Of a stretch of 64,000 bases of DNA, positions 42,519-54,024 are shown one piece after another; positions within the stretch are counted from its first letter, which is position 1, and each line of letters starts with the position of its first letter. The position numbers were made by a program, and so were the translations under genes. Under the pieces are notes generated by a model. That model was not told where the DNA came from. It ran no database searches and worked only from the letters and a program-made list of their open reading frames with translations. The stretch is from Bradyrhizobium ottawaense (GTDB lineage Bacteria > Pseudomonadota > Alphaproteobacteria > Rhizobiales > Xanthobacteraceae), in NCBI RefSeq assembly GCF_900099825.1, contig NZ_LT629693.1, positions 7,327,001-7,391,000 on the forward strand, written 5' to 3'.

Positions 42519-44219
42519 TCAGCGCGCGTGCACCTGGCGGCCTTCGAACCAGGTCTCCAGCACCTTGGTGTCGGCGAGATCGAAGGAATCGCATTCGAAC
42601 AGATTGCGATCCAGCACGATCAGGTCGGCCGACTTGCCGCGCTCGATCGATCCCGTGATCGCGCCGAGCCCCATCGCCTGCGCCGGATTGCGGGTGTAGA
42701 TCTCGAACACGGTCGCCAGATCCAGCGCCTGTTCGGGCCACAGCGCGCCGTCATAGGTCCCCTTGGGATTGCGGCGGGTCACCATGCCCTCGAGGCCGAA
42801 CCAGGGATCGGGCAGGCCGACCACGGGCCAGTCCGAGCCCGCCGCCAGCAACGCCCCGGACTCCTGCAGATCGCGGTTCGGCCAATAGCGGTTGGCGCGC
42901 GCTTCGGGCATCACGGCGTTGTTGGCGACCGTGATCGCGCAGGGAAACCAGATCGCGGGACAGAGGTCGGCCACGACATTGAGCTGCTTGAACCGAGGGA
43001 TATCCGCCGGATCGACATAGCTGGCATGGGCGATGTGGTGCGCCGGCCCGGGCCCGCGAAAGTCGCGCACGATCTCGACCGCGTCGAGGATGTCGCGGAC
43101 GGCGGCATCGCCCGCGCAATGCACCTTGACCGCCATTCCCAGTTCCTCGGCCCGCGCAATCCAGCGCACGACTTCCGGCACCGGGAGCAGCGAATGGCAG
43201 ACCACGGCATGTCCCGACGCATCCGCCTTGTAGGCATCGAGCATCGCCGCCGCTCGTGTCATCGGCACGCCGTCCATGAACAGCTTGACGAAATCCGGCC
43301 GCAGATGGGCGGTGCGGTACTGCTTGCGGCGCGCGATCAGCGCTTCGCCAAAGACTTCGGTTCCCGTCAGCGTGTCGAACGCCGGCAGCGAGCCGACGCA
43401 CCAGGCGTTGAGCTGGCCCTTGCTGTCGAGTGCCTTCAACGCCTTGAGCATCGGCAGCGTCGTATTGGCGTCCTGATAGGCGGTGACGCCGTAGGAGTTC
43501 AGCATCTCCACCGCGCGGCGGGTCGAGGCGATGTCGCGCTTGGCCGTATTGCCGAGGGATTTGAGCAGCGCGCGTTCGGCGAGCGCGGACGCCTTCTCGA
43601 CCAGCAGGCCGACCGCTTCGCCGCCGGCGCCGTCGCGCACAATCTCGCCGTCGGCCGGATCGGGTGTCGCCTTGGTGACGCCCATGATCCTGAGGGCCTC
43701 GCTGTTGACCCAGCGGTTGTGCAGGCTGTCGTCCCTGAGCATCACGGCGTGGCCAAGGCTGGCGGCGTCCAGTTCGGCCTTCGCGGCTGGTGTGGCGAGG
43801 CGGCCGATCAGTTCGCTGCTCCAGATGCCGCCGGAAATCCATTCGCCCGGTGCGATGGTTTCGGCCCGCGCCCGGACCCGCGTGAGAATGTCGTCGAACG
43901 ACAGGCTGGCGGGAAACGACACCTCGAAGAGGTCGAGCTGGCCGCCGCGGGTGTGATGGTTGTGGACGTCCACGAGGCCCGGCATCGCCATGCGGCCGGC
44001 GAGATCGACAACATGGGTGCGGCTGCCGCGCAGCCGCTGGATGGACCGGTCGCTGCCGACCGCAACGATCTTGCCGCCTTTGACCGCCACCGCCTCCGCC
44101 CAGCGCCGCTGCCTGTCGACCGTGTAGATCTTGCCGGAATGAAAGATCAGGTCGGCTCCGGCGTCGCGCGCGCTGCGCCGGTCGATCTTCACGGACTTGC
44201 GGACCGGTTTGCGCGGCAC
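42519..44219 (-). CDS. amidohydrolase family protein (YtcJ-like)
   Basis: A 566-residue metal-dependent hydrolase of the amidohydrolase-3 group. GTG at 44219 has AGGGAG 6 bases upstream; the open frame to 44348 is not supported by a ribosome-binding site. Metal-site motifs are seen as GLVDVHNHH near residue 90, the later VKVHCAGDAA, HHIAHASYVDP and AAGSDWPV blocks, and the C-terminal TRNPAQAMGLGAITGSIERGKSADLIVLD typical of cyclic-amidohydrolase ends. No signal peptide. It likely hydrolyses an N-acyl or cyclic amide; the substrate is unknown. It is divergent from the HxlR gene 92 bp away. Confidence 0.88.
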   Translation of the reverse strand: MPRKPVRKSVKIDRRSARDAGADLIFHSGKIYTVDRQRRWAEAVAVKGGKIVAVGSDRSIQRLRGSRTHVVDLAGRMAMPGLVDVHNHHTRGGQLDLFEVSFPASLSFDDILTRVRARAETIAPGEWISGGIWSSELIGRLATPAAKAELDAASLGHAVMLRDDSLHNRWVNSEALRIMGVTKATPDPADGEIVRDGAGGEAVGLLVEKASALAERALLKSLGNTAKRDIASTRRAVEMLNSYGVTAYQDANTTLPMLKALKALDSKGQLNAWCVGSLPAFDTLTGTEVFGEALIARRKQYRTAHLRPDFVKLFMDGVPMTRAAAMLDAYKADASGHAVVCHSLLPVPEVVRWIARAEELGMAVKVHCAGDAAVRDILDAVEIVRDFRGPGPAHHIAHASYVDPADIPRFKQLNVVADLCPAIWFPCAITVANNAVMPEARANRYWPNRDLQESGALLAAGSDWPVVGLPDPWFGLEGMVTRRNPKGTYDGALWPEQALDLATVFEIYTRNPAQAMGLGAITGSIERGKSADLIVLDRNLFECDSFDLADTKVLETWFEGRQVHAR

Positions 44220-44311
44220 GATGCACTCCCTGATACTTGTCTGGCGTCGGCATTCTACAAATCGGGCCCGGCCCGGCCAGCCACATAAATTTCTGACTGA
44301 GAGCCGGCAAC

Positions 44312-44704
44312 ATGACCTATCAGCGCAAGAAGCCTCCGCTCGATCCATGTCCGGTCGAAACCGTGGTCGCGATGATCTCCGGCAAATGGAAGGTGCGCGT
44401 GCTCTATCTGCTGTCGCGGCAGGACCTTGCCTTCAGCGAGATCAAGGCTGCGACCGGCGCCGTCAGCCAACAGGTGCTGTCGAGCCTGTTACGCGAACTG
44501 GAGACGGATGCACTCATCGCGCGCGCTGGCGCGGCAGCGTTGCGCGTTTCGCGCTACCGGCTGACGCCGAAGGGGCACGCGCTGGTTCGTCTGCTGGCGC
44601 CTGTCGCGGCGTGGGGCACCGATTTGCTGTCCGAGCAGGGCCTGACCTGGCAACCGCCGCCGACGGTGCAGGGGGCAGAGAAGGGCGGGGGCCGGTTTGT
44701 GTAA
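44312..44704 (+). CDS. HxlR-family transcriptional regulator
   Basis: A 130-residue winged-helix protein. The family start is CPVETVVAMISGKWKVRVLYLLSRQ, with the cysteine and the SGKWK block conserved in HxlR regulators, then IKAATGAVSQQVLSSLLRELETDALI and the wing RYRLTPKGHALV. It reads away from the amidohydrolase gene across a 92-bp region and may control it. HxlR proteins often sense aldehydes, quinones or other electrophiles through their N-terminal cysteine. The long gap that follows, 44705-44994, holds only palindromic REP-like sequence and the glyA leader. Confidence 0.9.
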   Translation: MTYQRKKPPLDPCPVETVVAMISGKWKVRVLYLLSRQDLAFSEIKAATGAVSQQVLSSLLRELETDALIARAGAAALRVSRYRLTPKGHALVRLLAPVAAWGTDLLSEQGLTWQPPPTVQGAEKGGGRFV

Positions 44705-44994
44705 TTCTCCGTCGTTCCGGCGAAAGCCGGAACCCATACGCCGCGGCCGTCGGAAGGCGCACCTTGGCAGACGCCGCCCAATTCCCGACGGTGGTTATGG
44801 CCCCCGGGCTCAAGGCCGGGGCGACGGGCTTGGAACCCGCCCCATCCACCATATCTTGCATAAATATCAGGCCCATACCGCAAGTGCTTGGCCAATTCCG
44901 GGCGATGTGGTATCTCGCAAATGCTTCTTTCGACCGCCACACGTGACCGACCGCTTTGCCCCTAAGGGCTTGCGGCGGTGGAGATATTTGGCCC

Positions 44995-46305
44995 ATGACC
45001 TCCTCATCCTCCAGCGCAAAAACCGCTTCCGCGCCCGACTCGTTCTTCCAGGCCACGCTGGCCGAGGCTGACCCGGAAATCGCCGCCGCCATCAAGGGCG
45101 AACTCGGCCGCCAGCGCCACGAGATCGAGCTGATCGCCTCCGAGAACATCGTCAGCCGCGCGGTCCTGGAAGCCCAGGGCTCGGTGATGACGAACAAGTA
45201 CGCGGAAGGGTATCCGGGCGCGCGCTATTACGGCGGCTGTGAGTGGGTCGACGTCGCCGAGACGCTGGCGATCGAGCGCGCCAAAAAACTGTTCGGCGCC
45301 GGCTTTGCCAACGTCCAGCCCAATTCGGGCAGCCAGATGAACCAGGCGGTGTTCCTGGCGCTGCTGCAGCCCGGCGACACCTTTATGGGCCTCGATCTCG
45401 CCGCCGGCGGCCATCTCACCCACGGTTCGCCCGTCAACATGTCCGGCAAGTGGTTCAAGGCCGCGCACTACACGGTGCGCCGCGAGGACCAGATCATCGA
45501 CATGGACGAGGTCGCCAAGCTGGCCGAGCAGGTGCGGCCGAAACTGATCATCGCCGGCGGTTCGGCCTATTCGCGTGCCTGGGACTTCAAGCGCTTTCGC
45601 GAGATCGCCGATAGCGTCGGCGCCTATCTGCTGGTCGACATGGCGCATTTCGCCGGCCTCGTCGCCGGCGGCGTCCACGCTTCGCCGGTGCCGCATGCGC
45701 ATGTCACCACCACCACCACGCACAAGTCGCTGCGTGGTCCGCGCGGCGGCCTGATCCTGACCAATGACGAGGCGCTCGCCAAGAAGCTGAACTCGGCGAT
45801 CTTCCCCGGCCTGCAGGGCGGCCCGCTGATGCATGTGATCGCCGCGAAGGCGGTCGCGTTCGGCGAGGCGCTGCGTCCGGACTTCAAGATCTACGCCAAG
45901 AACGTGGTCGAGAACGCCAAGGCGCTGGCGGAGACGCTGCGGGGCCACGGCCTCGATATCGTGTCCGGCGGCACCGACAATCATCTGATGCTGGTTGACC
46001 TCAGGCCGAAGGGCCTCAAGGGCAACGTCTCGGAAAAGGCGCTGGTGCGCGCCGCGATCACCTGCAACAAGAACGGCATTCCCTACGATCCGGAAAAGCC
46101 GTTCGTCACCTCGGGGCTTCGTCTCGGCACCCCGGCCGCGACCACGCGCGGTTTCGGCGTCGCCGAATTCAAGCAGGTCGGCGGCATGATCGCCGAAGTG
46201 CTCACTGCGCTGGCGCAATCGCCGGATGGCAAGGCGCCGCTGGTCGAAGCCGCCATCAAGGAACGGGTCAAGGCGCTCACCGACAAGTTTCCGATCTATC
46301 AATAA
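44995..46305 (+). CDS. glyA: serine hydroxymethyltransferase
   Basis: A 436-residue SHMT, which converts serine and tetrahydrofolate to glycine and 5,10-methylene-THF with PLP. The start at [12 protein letters not shown] follows TGGAGATATTTGG. Family features are [41 protein letters not shown], the PLP lysine in [15 protein letters not shown], and the C-terminal [15 protein letters not shown]. It opens a conserved run with nrdR, ribD, ribE, ribH, nusB and thiL, probably one transcription region, though nrdR starts 25 bp later and may be cotranscribed. Confidence 0.98.
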   Translation: MTSSSSSAKTASAPDSFFQATLAEADPEIAAAIKGELGRQRHEIELIASENIVSRAVLEAQGSVMTNKYAEGYPGARYYGGCEWVDVAETLAIERAKKLFGAGFANVQPNSGSQMNQAVFLALLQPGDTFMGLDLAAGGHLTHGSPVNMSGKWFKAAHYTVRREDQIIDMDEVAKLAEQVRPKLIIAGGSAYSRAWDFKRFREIADSVGAYLLVDMAHFAGLVAGGVHASPVPHAHVTTTTTHKSLRGPRGGLILTNDEALAKKLNSAIFPGLQGGPLMHVIAAKAVAFGEALRPDFKIYAKNVVENAKALAETLRGHGLDIVSGGTDNHLMLVDLRPKGLKGNVSEKALVRAAITCNKNGIPYDPEKPFVTSGLRLGTPAATTRGFGVAEFKQVGGMIAEVLTALAQSPDGKAPLVEAAIKERVKALTDKFPIYQ

Positions 46306-46330
46306 GGTCTCGCGGTAAAGGTCGTTTGGA

Positions 46331-46813
46331 ATGCGCTGTCCGAGTTGCAACAGTCTCGATACCCAGGTGAAGGACTCGCGTCCGACCGAGGATTCGGCTG
46401 TGATCCGGCGGCGGCGGGTGTGCATCGCCTGCAATTTCCGCTTCACCACCTTCGAGCGCGTGCAGTTGCGCGAACTCACCGTGATCAAGCGCAACGGCCG
46501 AAGGGTGCCGTTCGACCGCGACAAGCTGGTCCGCTCGCTGCAGATCAGCCTGCGCAAGCGGCCGGTCGACCCTGAACGGGTCGAGAAGATGGTCTCGGCG
46601 ATCGTGCGCGAACTCGAAAGCGGCGGCGAGGCGGAAGTCTCCTCAGAGGCGATCGGCGAGATCGTGATGGAGCATCTGCGCGGGCTCGACGACGTCGCCT
46701 ATGTCCGCTTCGCCTCGGTCTATCGCAATTTTCGCGAGGCCAAGGACTTTGAAGCCGTGCTGGGCGAACTCTCCGCCGAAGACGACGCGCGGGTCGCCAT
46801 GTTGCGCAAATGA
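46331..46813 (+). CDS. nrdR: transcriptional repressor NrdR
   Basis: A 160-residue NrdR, a zinc-ribbon and ATP-cone repressor that senses dATP/ATP and shuts off ribonucleotide reductase genes. The zinc ribbon is [38 protein letters not shown] with two CxxC pairs, and the ATP-cone begins [20 protein letters not shown]. It stands directly between glyA and ribD, overlapping ribD by four bases (ATGA). The order glyA-nrdR-ribD is common in alphaproteobacteria. Its targets would be nrd genes elsewhere. Confidence 0.97.
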   Translation: MRCPSCNSLDTQVKDSRPTEDSAVIRRRRVCIACNFRFTTFERVQLRELTVIKRNGRRVPFDRDKLVRSLQISLRKRPVDPERVEKMVSAIVRELESGGEAEVSSEAIGEIVMEHLRGLDDVAYVRFASVYRNFREAKDFEAVLGELSAEDDARVAMLRK

Positions 46814-47961
46814 TCTTCCGCATTCTGGAAGACCAGTACGCCCAGAAATCCAAGGAAGCGAAAGCCGCCGACCAGCGCTTCATGCAGCTGGCGCTGGCGC
46901 TCGGCCGCCGCGGGCAGGGCCGCACCTGGCCCAATCCTGCCGTCGGCGCCGTCGTGGTGAAGGACGGCGTCATCGTCGGCCGCGGCTGGACCCAACCCGG
47001 CGGACGGCCGCATGCCGAACCCGAGGCCTTGAAGCGCGCCGGTGAAGCTGCGCGCGGCGCCACGCTCTACGTGACGCTGGAGCCCTGTTCGCATTTCGGC
47101 AAATCGCCGCCCTGCGTCGATGCCGTGATCGCGTCAGGCATTGCGCGGGTGGTGTCGGCGATCGAGGATCCCAACCCGGAAGTGGCGGGGCAAGGCCATG
47201 CCAAATTGCGCGCCGCCGGCATCGTGGTCGATGTCGGGCTTGGCGCTGCCGAAGCCGCGCGCGACCATGCCGGGCACTTCCGGCGCATCCGCAACAAACG
47301 TCCGCATGTGATCCTGAAGCTCGCGGTCTCCGCCGACGATAAAATCGCCGCCGCCGGCCACAAGCCGGTAGCGATCACCGGCGAGGTAGCCAGGACCCGC
47401 GTGCACCTGCTGCGCGCGCAATGCGATGCCATCCTGGTCGGCATCGGTACCGTGCGGGCCGACGATCCCTTGCTGAACTGCCGGCTGCCGGGCATGGAAG
47501 CGCGCTCGCCGGTGCGGGTGGTGCTGGACCGCGCCTTGCGCATACCCGGCACCAGCAAGCTCGTTCATTCCGCGCGCCAGACGCCGCTGTGGGTGATGGC
47601 GTTAGACCTTGCCGAAGCTCCGGCCGCCGCCAAACTCGGCGCGGCGGGCGCGCAGGTGATCCACGTCGCCGCCACGGCCAACCCGCCGGAACTCGATCTG
47701 GCGGCCGTGTTGCATGCGTTGTCGGAGAAGGGCATTTCGCGGCTGCTGGTTGAAGGCGGCGCGCGGGTAGCGTCGTCCTTCGTTGCCGCTGACCTCGTTG
47801 ACGAAATCTGGCTGCTGCGCGGACCGGGGAGCATCGGCGCCGACGGCATTCCCGCGCTGGACGCATTGCCCCTGTCGGCCATTACCGGGTCGCCCGCGTT
47901 CAAGACACGTGCTAGCGAAATGCTGCAAAACGACACTCTGACCATCTACGAGAGACCATGA
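46810..47961 (+). CDS. ribD: bifunctional riboflavin biosynthesis deaminase/reductase
   Basis: A 383-residue RibD. The N-terminal deaminase domain has the zinc motif HAEPEAL and [10 protein letters not shown] with the catalytic His, Glu and Cys residues, and the C-terminal reductase domain contains [19 protein letters not shown] and [15 protein letters not shown]. It performs the second and third steps from GTP to riboflavin. The gene overlaps nrdR by four bases, so it is translationally coupled. A short palindromic element separates it from ribE. Confidence 0.95.
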   Translation: MIFRILEDQYAQKSKEAKAADQRFMQLALALGRRGQGRTWPNPAVGAVVVKDGVIVGRGWTQPGGRPHAEPEALKRAGEAARGATLYVTLEPCSHFGKSPPCVDAVIASGIARVVSAIEDPNPEVAGQGHAKLRAAGIVVDVGLGAAEAARDHAGHFRRIRNKRPHVILKLAVSADDKIAAAGHKPVAITGEVARTRVHLLRAQCDAILVGIGTVRADDPLLNCRLPGMEARSPVRVVLDRALRIPGTSKLVHSARQTPLWVMALDLAEAPAAAKLGAAGAQVIHVAATANPPELDLAAVLHALSEKGISRLLVEGGARVASSFVAADLVDEIWLLRGPGSIGADGIPALDALPLSAITGSPAFKTRASEMLQNDTLTIYERP

Positions 47962-48003
47962 TCCGGAAAAGTGGGAACCGGTTTTCCGATAAGATCATGG
48001 TCC
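47962..48003. repeat. small palindromic element between ribD and ribE
   Basis: GGAAAAGTGGGAACCGG and GGTTTTCC form an inverted repeat (GGAAAA/TTTTCC) with GATCATGG at its end. It is a dispersed intergenic element by its look. No FMN riboswitch could be recognised here. Confidence 0.6.
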
Positions 48004-48018
48004 AATAAAGAGACTCTA

Positions 48019-48627
48019 ATGTTCACTGGAATTGTCACCGATATCGGCGAGATCGCCAAGCTCACGCCAACCGCGCAGGGGCAGTTGCACCGCATGCGGA
48101 TCGCCTGCGTCTACGATCAGAAGACGATTGCCGATGGCGCCTCGATCGCCTGCAACGGCGTCTGCCTGACGGTGGTCGGTTCCGGCGTCGATGGGGATAA
48201 GACCTGGTTCGAGGTCGATGCCGCCGCCGAGACGCTCGGCATGACCACGGCAAAATATTGGTCCAAGGGTACAAAACTCAATCTCGAGCGGGCGCTGAAG
48301 ATCGGCGACGAACTCGGCGGCCACATCGTGGCGGGACATGCCGATGGGATCGCCACCATCGTCAAGCGGGACGATCTGCCCGATATGGCGCGGTTCGAAC
48401 TGCGCACCACCCGCGAACTCGCGCGTTTCATCGCCACCAAAGGCTCGATCACGCTGGATGGGGTGTCGCTCACCGTGAATACGGTCGAGGACGTCGTGTT
48501 TTCGGTGCTGATCATCCCGCATACGCTCAGCGTCACCACGCTGGGCGGCTGGCGCGAGGGCAGCGAGGTCAATATCGAGGTCGACCTGATGGCCCGCTAC
48601 GCGGCGCGGCTGTCGGAAATGAAGTGA
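48019..48627 (+). CDS. ribE: riboflavin synthase alpha chain
   Basis: A 202-residue riboflavin synthase, which joins two lumazine molecules into riboflavin. The ATG at 48019 is taken because the family always begins MFTGIV; upstream AAAGAG is a weak site. It has the duplicated lumazine-binding domain (MFTGIVTDIGEI and GHIVAGHADGIATIV). The conserved CNGVCLTV motif with the catalytic serine region is kept. It belongs to the run ribD-ribE-ribH and is separated from ribH by 85 bp with an inverted repeat. Confidence 0.96.
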   Translation: MFTGIVTDIGEIAKLTPTAQGQLHRMRIACVYDQKTIADGASIACNGVCLTVVGSGVDGDKTWFEVDAAAETLGMTTAKYWSKGTKLNLERALKIGDELGGHIVAGHADGIATIVKRDDLPDMARFELRTTRELARFIATKGSITLDGVSLTVNTVEDVVFSVLIIPHTLSVTTLGGWREGSEVNIEVDLMARYAARLSEMK

Positions 48628-48660
48628 CATGCGGTCATACGGCGCTTAAAACGCGCCGAT

Positions 48661-48692
48661 GTTGACAATCAGCACCGACATAAATTGTCAAC
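48661..48692. promoter_or_regulatory. perfect 9-bp inverted repeat upstream of ribH
   Basis: GTTGACAAT (48661-48669) and ATTGTCAAC (48684-48692) are exact complements with a 14-base spacer. The left arm also contains TTGACA, a good -35 box, but no convincing -10 hexamer follows at 16-18 bp. It could be an operator or the start of a ribH transcript. Confidence 0.5.
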
Positions 48693-48712
48693 GCACGGAG
48701 ATGGATTGAACT

Positions 48713-49204
48713 ATGGCAGACGCACGGCGCGCACCGCTGAAAGACCAGACCGACATCAAAGGCGCGCGCGCGCTGATCGTCGAGGCGCGGTTCTATGACG
48801 ATATTCAGGACGCGTTGCTGGAAGGCGCCGTCGCCGAGCTGAAGGCGGCCGGCGTGACGCATGACGTCATCACCGTTCCCGGCGCGCTGGAGGTTCCGGC
48901 CGCGATCGCAATTGCGATCGACGCTGCCGAAAATAACGGCAAGCCTTATGATGCGGCGATCGCGCTCGGCTGCGTGGTGCGCGGCGATACCATCCATTTC
49001 GAGATCGTCTCGATGGAATCCTCGCGCGCGCTGATGGACCTTGCGGTGTTGCGAAAATTCCCGCTCGGCAACGGCATCATCACCGTCAACACCGAGGCGC
49101 AGGCCTGGGCGCGGGCGCGGGCCAGCGAACTCAACAAGGGCGGCGACGCCGCGCGTGCGGCGCTGGCGATGCTGCGTATCAAGCGACGGCTGGCAAGGGC
49201 CTGA
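48713..49204 (+). CDS. ribH: 6,7-dimethyl-8-ribityllumazine synthase
   Basis: A 163-residue lumazine synthase. Landmarks are [61 protein letters not shown], which hold the ribityl-phosphate and pyrimidine sites, and the final [13 protein letters not shown]. The protein forms pentamers or larger shells. It is followed by nusB with a single-base overlap between the stop and start codons, so the two are coupled. Confidence 0.97.
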   Translation: MADARRAPLKDQTDIKGARALIVEARFYDDIQDALLEGAVAELKAAGVTHDVITVPGALEVPAAIAIAIDAAENNGKPYDAAIALGCVVRGDTIHFEIVSMESSRALMDLAVLRKFPLGNGIITVNTEAQAWARARASELNKGGDAARAALAMLRIKRRLARA

Positions 49205-49701
49205 TGATGGCAGACAACAAAAAGCCGGCCAAGAACCCCGACAAGAAAGCCAACCGCCGTGGCGCGGCGCGGCTCGCTGCCGTGCAGGCGCTGTACCAGA
49301 TGGATATCGGCGGCGCCGGCATCAACGACATCTTTGCCGAATTCGAAAGCCATTGGCTCGGCAACGAGGTCGAGGGCGACACCTATCTGCCGGCGGAAGC
49401 CGCGTTCTTCCGCGACGTCGTATCCGGCGTGGTCCGCGATCAGGCCAAGCTCGATCCCCTGATCGACGACGCCTTGTCGAGGGGCTGGCCCTTGAAGCGG
49501 ATCGACGCGATTCTGCGCGCGGTGCTGCGGGCAGGCTCTTACGAACTGGAGCACCGCAAGGACGTACCCGGCCGCGTTGTCGTTTCCGAGTATGTCGACG
49601 TCGCGCACGCCTTTGTCGATCCCGAAGAGACCGGCATGGTCAACGCGGTGCTCGACCAGATCGCGCGGCAATTCCGCGCCGACGAGTTCGCGCGTGGCTA
49701 G
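49204..49701 (+). CDS. nusB: transcription antitermination factor NusB
   Basis: A 165-residue NusB, which binds boxA RNA with NusE (S10) in antitermination of ribosomal RNA operons. It has KANRRGAARLAAVQALYQMD at the start, and the hallmark WPLKRIDAILRAVLRAGSYELEHR, VSEYVDVAHAFVDPEETGMVNAVLD and FVDPE blocks. An ATG at 49207 is an alternative start. It overlaps ribH by one base and thiL by 8 bases, an arrangement conserved in many alphaproteobacteria. Confidence 0.96.
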   Translation: MMADNKKPAKNPDKKANRRGAARLAAVQALYQMDIGGAGINDIFAEFESHWLGNEVEGDTYLPAEAAFFRDVVSGVVRDQAKLDPLIDDALSRGWPLKRIDAILRAVLRAGSYELEHRKDVPGRVVVSEYVDVAHAFVDPEETGMVNAVLDQIARQFRADEFARG

Positions 49702-50689
49702 CGGCAAGCCCGCGTCCGGCGAGGATTCGCTGATCGCGCGCTATTTCAGGCCGATCGCGACCGACCCGGGCGCATTTCAGTTGGACGACGATGCCGCGGC
49801 GTTGAGGGCCAACGGCGACGACATCGTGGTGACGACCGATGCCATCGTCGAGGGCGTGCATTTTCTGCCCGACGATCCGCCCGACACCATCGCGCGCAAG
49901 GCGCTGCGGGTGAACCTCAGCGATCTCGCGGCCAAGGGCGCAACGCCGGCCGGTTTCGTGCTGACGCTGGCGCTGCGCAGCGCCGACGAAGGCTGGCTGC
50001 AGCCATTTGCCACCGCGCTCGGCGAGGACGCTGTGCAGTTCGGCTGTCCGCTGCTCGGCGGCGACACGGTTTCGACGCCGGGGCCGGCGATGATTTCGGT
50101 GACGGCCTTCGGTCGCGTGCCGGCGGGCAAAATGGTTCGCCGCAGCGGGGCCAGGCCCGGCGAGCGTGTGATGGTGACGGGCACCATCGGCGATGCCGCG
50201 CTGGGGCTTGCCGTACTGAAGGGCGGCAAGGTTCACGCTGCCGCGAGTGACGCAGCCGCGCGCGCGATGCTGGTCGGGCGCTACCGCGTGCCGCAGCCGC
50301 GCGTGAGGCTCGCCGAAATCGTCCGCGCGCATGCCAGTGCCGCGATGGACGTGTCCGACGGGTTGGCGGGTGATCTCGCCAAGCTCTGTGGCGTGTCCGG
50401 TGTTTCCGCCGTGATCGATCTGGCGTCGATTCCGCTGTCCGATGCCGCGCGGGATCTGGTATCGCGCGGCGTTGCCGGGGTGGAAGCGCTGATCGCCGGT
50501 GGCGACGATTACGAGATTCTGTGCACGATCCCGGAGGATCGCGTTGAGGCGTTTGCTGTCGCCGCGGAAAGCGTCGGCATCGCGGTGAGTTCGATCGGAA
50601 CGGTGGTCGGGGGAACCTCGGCGCCGAAATTCATCGACCAGCAGGGCAGGGAAGTCGCGCTGGAACGGCTGTCCTACAGTCATTTCTGA
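49694..50689 (+). CDS. thiL: thiamine-monophosphate kinase
   Basis: A 331-residue ThiL that makes thiamine pyrophosphate from thiamine phosphate and ATP. The GTG at 49694 overlaps the nusB stop and gives the family N-terminus (GEDSLIARYFRPIA). The metal/ATP-binding aspartates are in LDDDAAAL and TTDAIVEGVHF, then NLSDLAAKGATPAGFVLTLAL and a SDGLAGDLAKLC block, the usual AIRS-fold features. It is the last gene of the rib-nus-thi run; the 223 bp to the next gene carry the leader of the cold-shock gene. Confidence 0.95.
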   Translation: MASGKPASGEDSLIARYFRPIATDPGAFQLDDDAAALRANGDDIVVTTDAIVEGVHFLPDDPPDTIARKALRVNLSDLAAKGATPAGFVLTLALRSADEGWLQPFATALGEDAVQFGCPLLGGDTVSTPGPAMISVTAFGRVPAGKMVRRSGARPGERVMVTGTIGDAALGLAVLKGGKVHAAASDAAARAMLVGRYRVPQPRVRLAEIVRAHASAAMDVSDGLAGDLAKLCGVSGVSAVIDLASIPLSDAARDLVSRGVAGVEALIAGGDDYEILCTIPEDRVEAFAVAAESVGIAVSSIGTVVGGTSAPKFIDQQGREVALERLSYSHF

Positions 50690-50912
50690 TGTTTGTGGCG
50701 GTAACCACCCTGGCGCGTGCGCGCCCTTTATTTTCCCGCAGCCATTGCAAATTTCGGCTGAAACCTTTAGCTATGCGGGCATTCGATTACCGCCGAGCTT
50801 TTTTGAACGCGCCTGTTAGGGCATCTTCCAGAGACATCGTCGTGAGATTGGATTTTGAATCCGTGCGATCGCCGTGCGGAATAAAAAGCCTATGTGCTTT
50901 GGAGAAGAGAAA

Positions 50913-51122
50913 ATGGCTACGGGAACAGTGAAGTGGTTCAACGGTCAAAAGGGTTTCGGTTTCATTGAGCCGAGCGATGGCAGCAAGGATGTGTTCGTTC
51001 ACATCTCCGCCGTCGAGCGCGCCGGTCTCGGCGGTCTGGCCGAAGGCCAGAAGGTTCAGTTCGAACTGAAGACCGACAAGATGCGTGGCAAGGTAAGCGC
51101 GGAAAACCTGTCGCTGGCCTAA
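50913..51122 (+). CDS. cold-shock protein (CspA family)
   Basis: A 69-residue single-domain CSP with the RNP motifs [11 protein letters not shown] and VFVHISAV, an RNA chaperone that melts hairpins. The start at 50913 has GGAGAAGAG upstream. The 223-base 5' leader (50690-50912) is long, as in cspA mRNAs whose leader folds differently at low temperature; no exact cold box was recognised. A terminator follows directly at 51163, so the gene is monocistronic. Confidence 0.94.
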   Translation: MATGTVKWFNGQKGFGFIEPSDGSKDVFVHISAVERAGLGGLAEGQKVQFELKTDKMRGKVSAENLSLA

Positions 51123-51162
51123 CGCCAACGGTCGTTTCACGGATGTACTGAAACGGCCAGTG

Positions 51163-51199
51163 AGCCCGCCCGTCCCGAGAAGGGGTTGGGCGGGTTTTT
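51163..51199 (+). terminator. terminator after cold-shock gene
   Basis: AGCCCGCCC and GGGCGGGT form a stem around an 16-base loop and are followed by TTTTTG. The next 245 bases to hppA have no gene; they probably hold its leader. Confidence 0.8.
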
Positions 51200-51444
51200 G
51201 CGTTTTGCAGCTATCGAAGCGCCCGGCCTCGGTCAGCGCGGCAATTCGACGGGGTTTTACCCCTGATTCCTTTCGAAAATCGACGTTTTTTGCGGCTCCC
51301 GGCGTTGCGCCGGGGAGACGATTTTGGCATGGTCCCGCCAAATTTGAGGCCGCCCTTTTGGGCAGGGTGGGCCTCCTTTTTATGCGCCTGCCGCGTTCGC
51401 GGAGAAGGCGTGGGGGTAGTTCAAGAAAATCTGAGGCAACGTCA

Positions 51445-53565
<2,121 letters not shown>

Positions 53566-53591
53566 GCTTCGGACGGTCGATCAAAATGAAA

Positions 53592-53619
53592 ACCCCGCGG
53601 TGCAAGCCGCGGGGTTTTT
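53592..53619 (+). terminator. terminator after hppA
   Basis: ACCCCGCGG and CCGCGGGGT pair around TGCAAG and are followed by TTTT. Confidence 0.92.
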
Positions 53620-53630
53620 GCTTTTCCTGC

Positions 53631-53707
53631 GTAGGGTGAATTAGCCGAAGGCGTAACCCACCAAAGTGTTCAAGAGGTGGGTTACGGCTTCGCCTAACCC
53701 ACCCTAC
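53631..53707. repeat. intergenic inverted repeat, GTAGGGTG family
   Basis: GTAGGGTG at the left and ACCCACCCTAC at the right, with an inner GGTGGGTTACG/CGTAACCCACC pair. It follows the hppA terminator. Confidence 0.8.
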
Positions 53708-53756
53708 AAATCAGCACTCGCTGCGAACCCGACACTGACAACACGGAGATCAACCG

Positions 53757-53912
53757 ATGTCGCTCTCATCCGCCCGGAATTACGCGCTCCGCGCCGCCAA
53801 GTCGCAGGATCAGAAGGAAGCCGCCGAACTGCTGTCGAAGGCGATCCTGGAACTGGCGTTGGCGATCGAAGCCACCGACGCCAAGGTCAAGAAGATCAAC
53901 AAGTCGTCGTAG
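53757..53912 (+). CDS. small hypothetical protein (51 aa)
   Basis: A 51-residue frame from ATG at 53757, with CGGAG 9 bases upstream, to TAG at 53910. The composition is Ala/Lys/Ser with a helical look (ALRAAKSQDQKEAAELLSKAILELALAIEATDAKVKKI). No family known. Codon usage matches the neighbouring genes, and the frame is bounded by a dispersed repeat on each side, so I think it is a real small gene. Confidence 0.65.
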   Translation: MSLSSARNYALRAAKSQDQKEAAELLSKAILELALAIEATDAKVKKINKSS

Positions 53913-53914
53913 CC

Positions 53915-54013
53915 ATAGCGTTTTCGAGCGAAGTGGACGCCGGTTCGCGTCAAGAAAACGCGTCAAAAAAAGACCAGAGACCGGTTCTGATTCAATCAGA
54001 ACCGAACAGGCTC
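53915..54013. repeat. dispersed element, TAGCGTTTTCGAGCGAAG family, full copy
   Basis: Contains TAGCGTTTTCGAGCGAAG, CCGGTTCGCG, AAAACGCGTCA and the palindrome GGTTCTGATTCAATCAGAACC. The same order is found at 55183; halves of it at 8085 and 19302. Confidence 0.85.
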
Positions 54014-54024
54014 AAGCCGCGACC

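Noticed and set aside
42495..44288. 597-codon open frame on the plus strand opposite the amidohydrolase
   Set aside because: The amidohydrolase metal motifs are unambiguous, so this is an antisense shadow.
45004..46557. 517-codon open frame on the minus strand opposite glyA
   Set aside because: glyA is one of the best-supported genes here; the antisense frame is compositional.
47962..48018. FMN riboswitch upstream of ribE
   Set aside because: The conserved RFN element bases are not visible; the gap holds only a short GGAAAA/TTTTCC palindrome.
50690..50912. Separate small gene between thiL and the cold-shock gene
   Set aside because: An 80-codon frame exists but lacks family features and overlaps the start of the cold-shock gene; the stretch is better seen as a leader.
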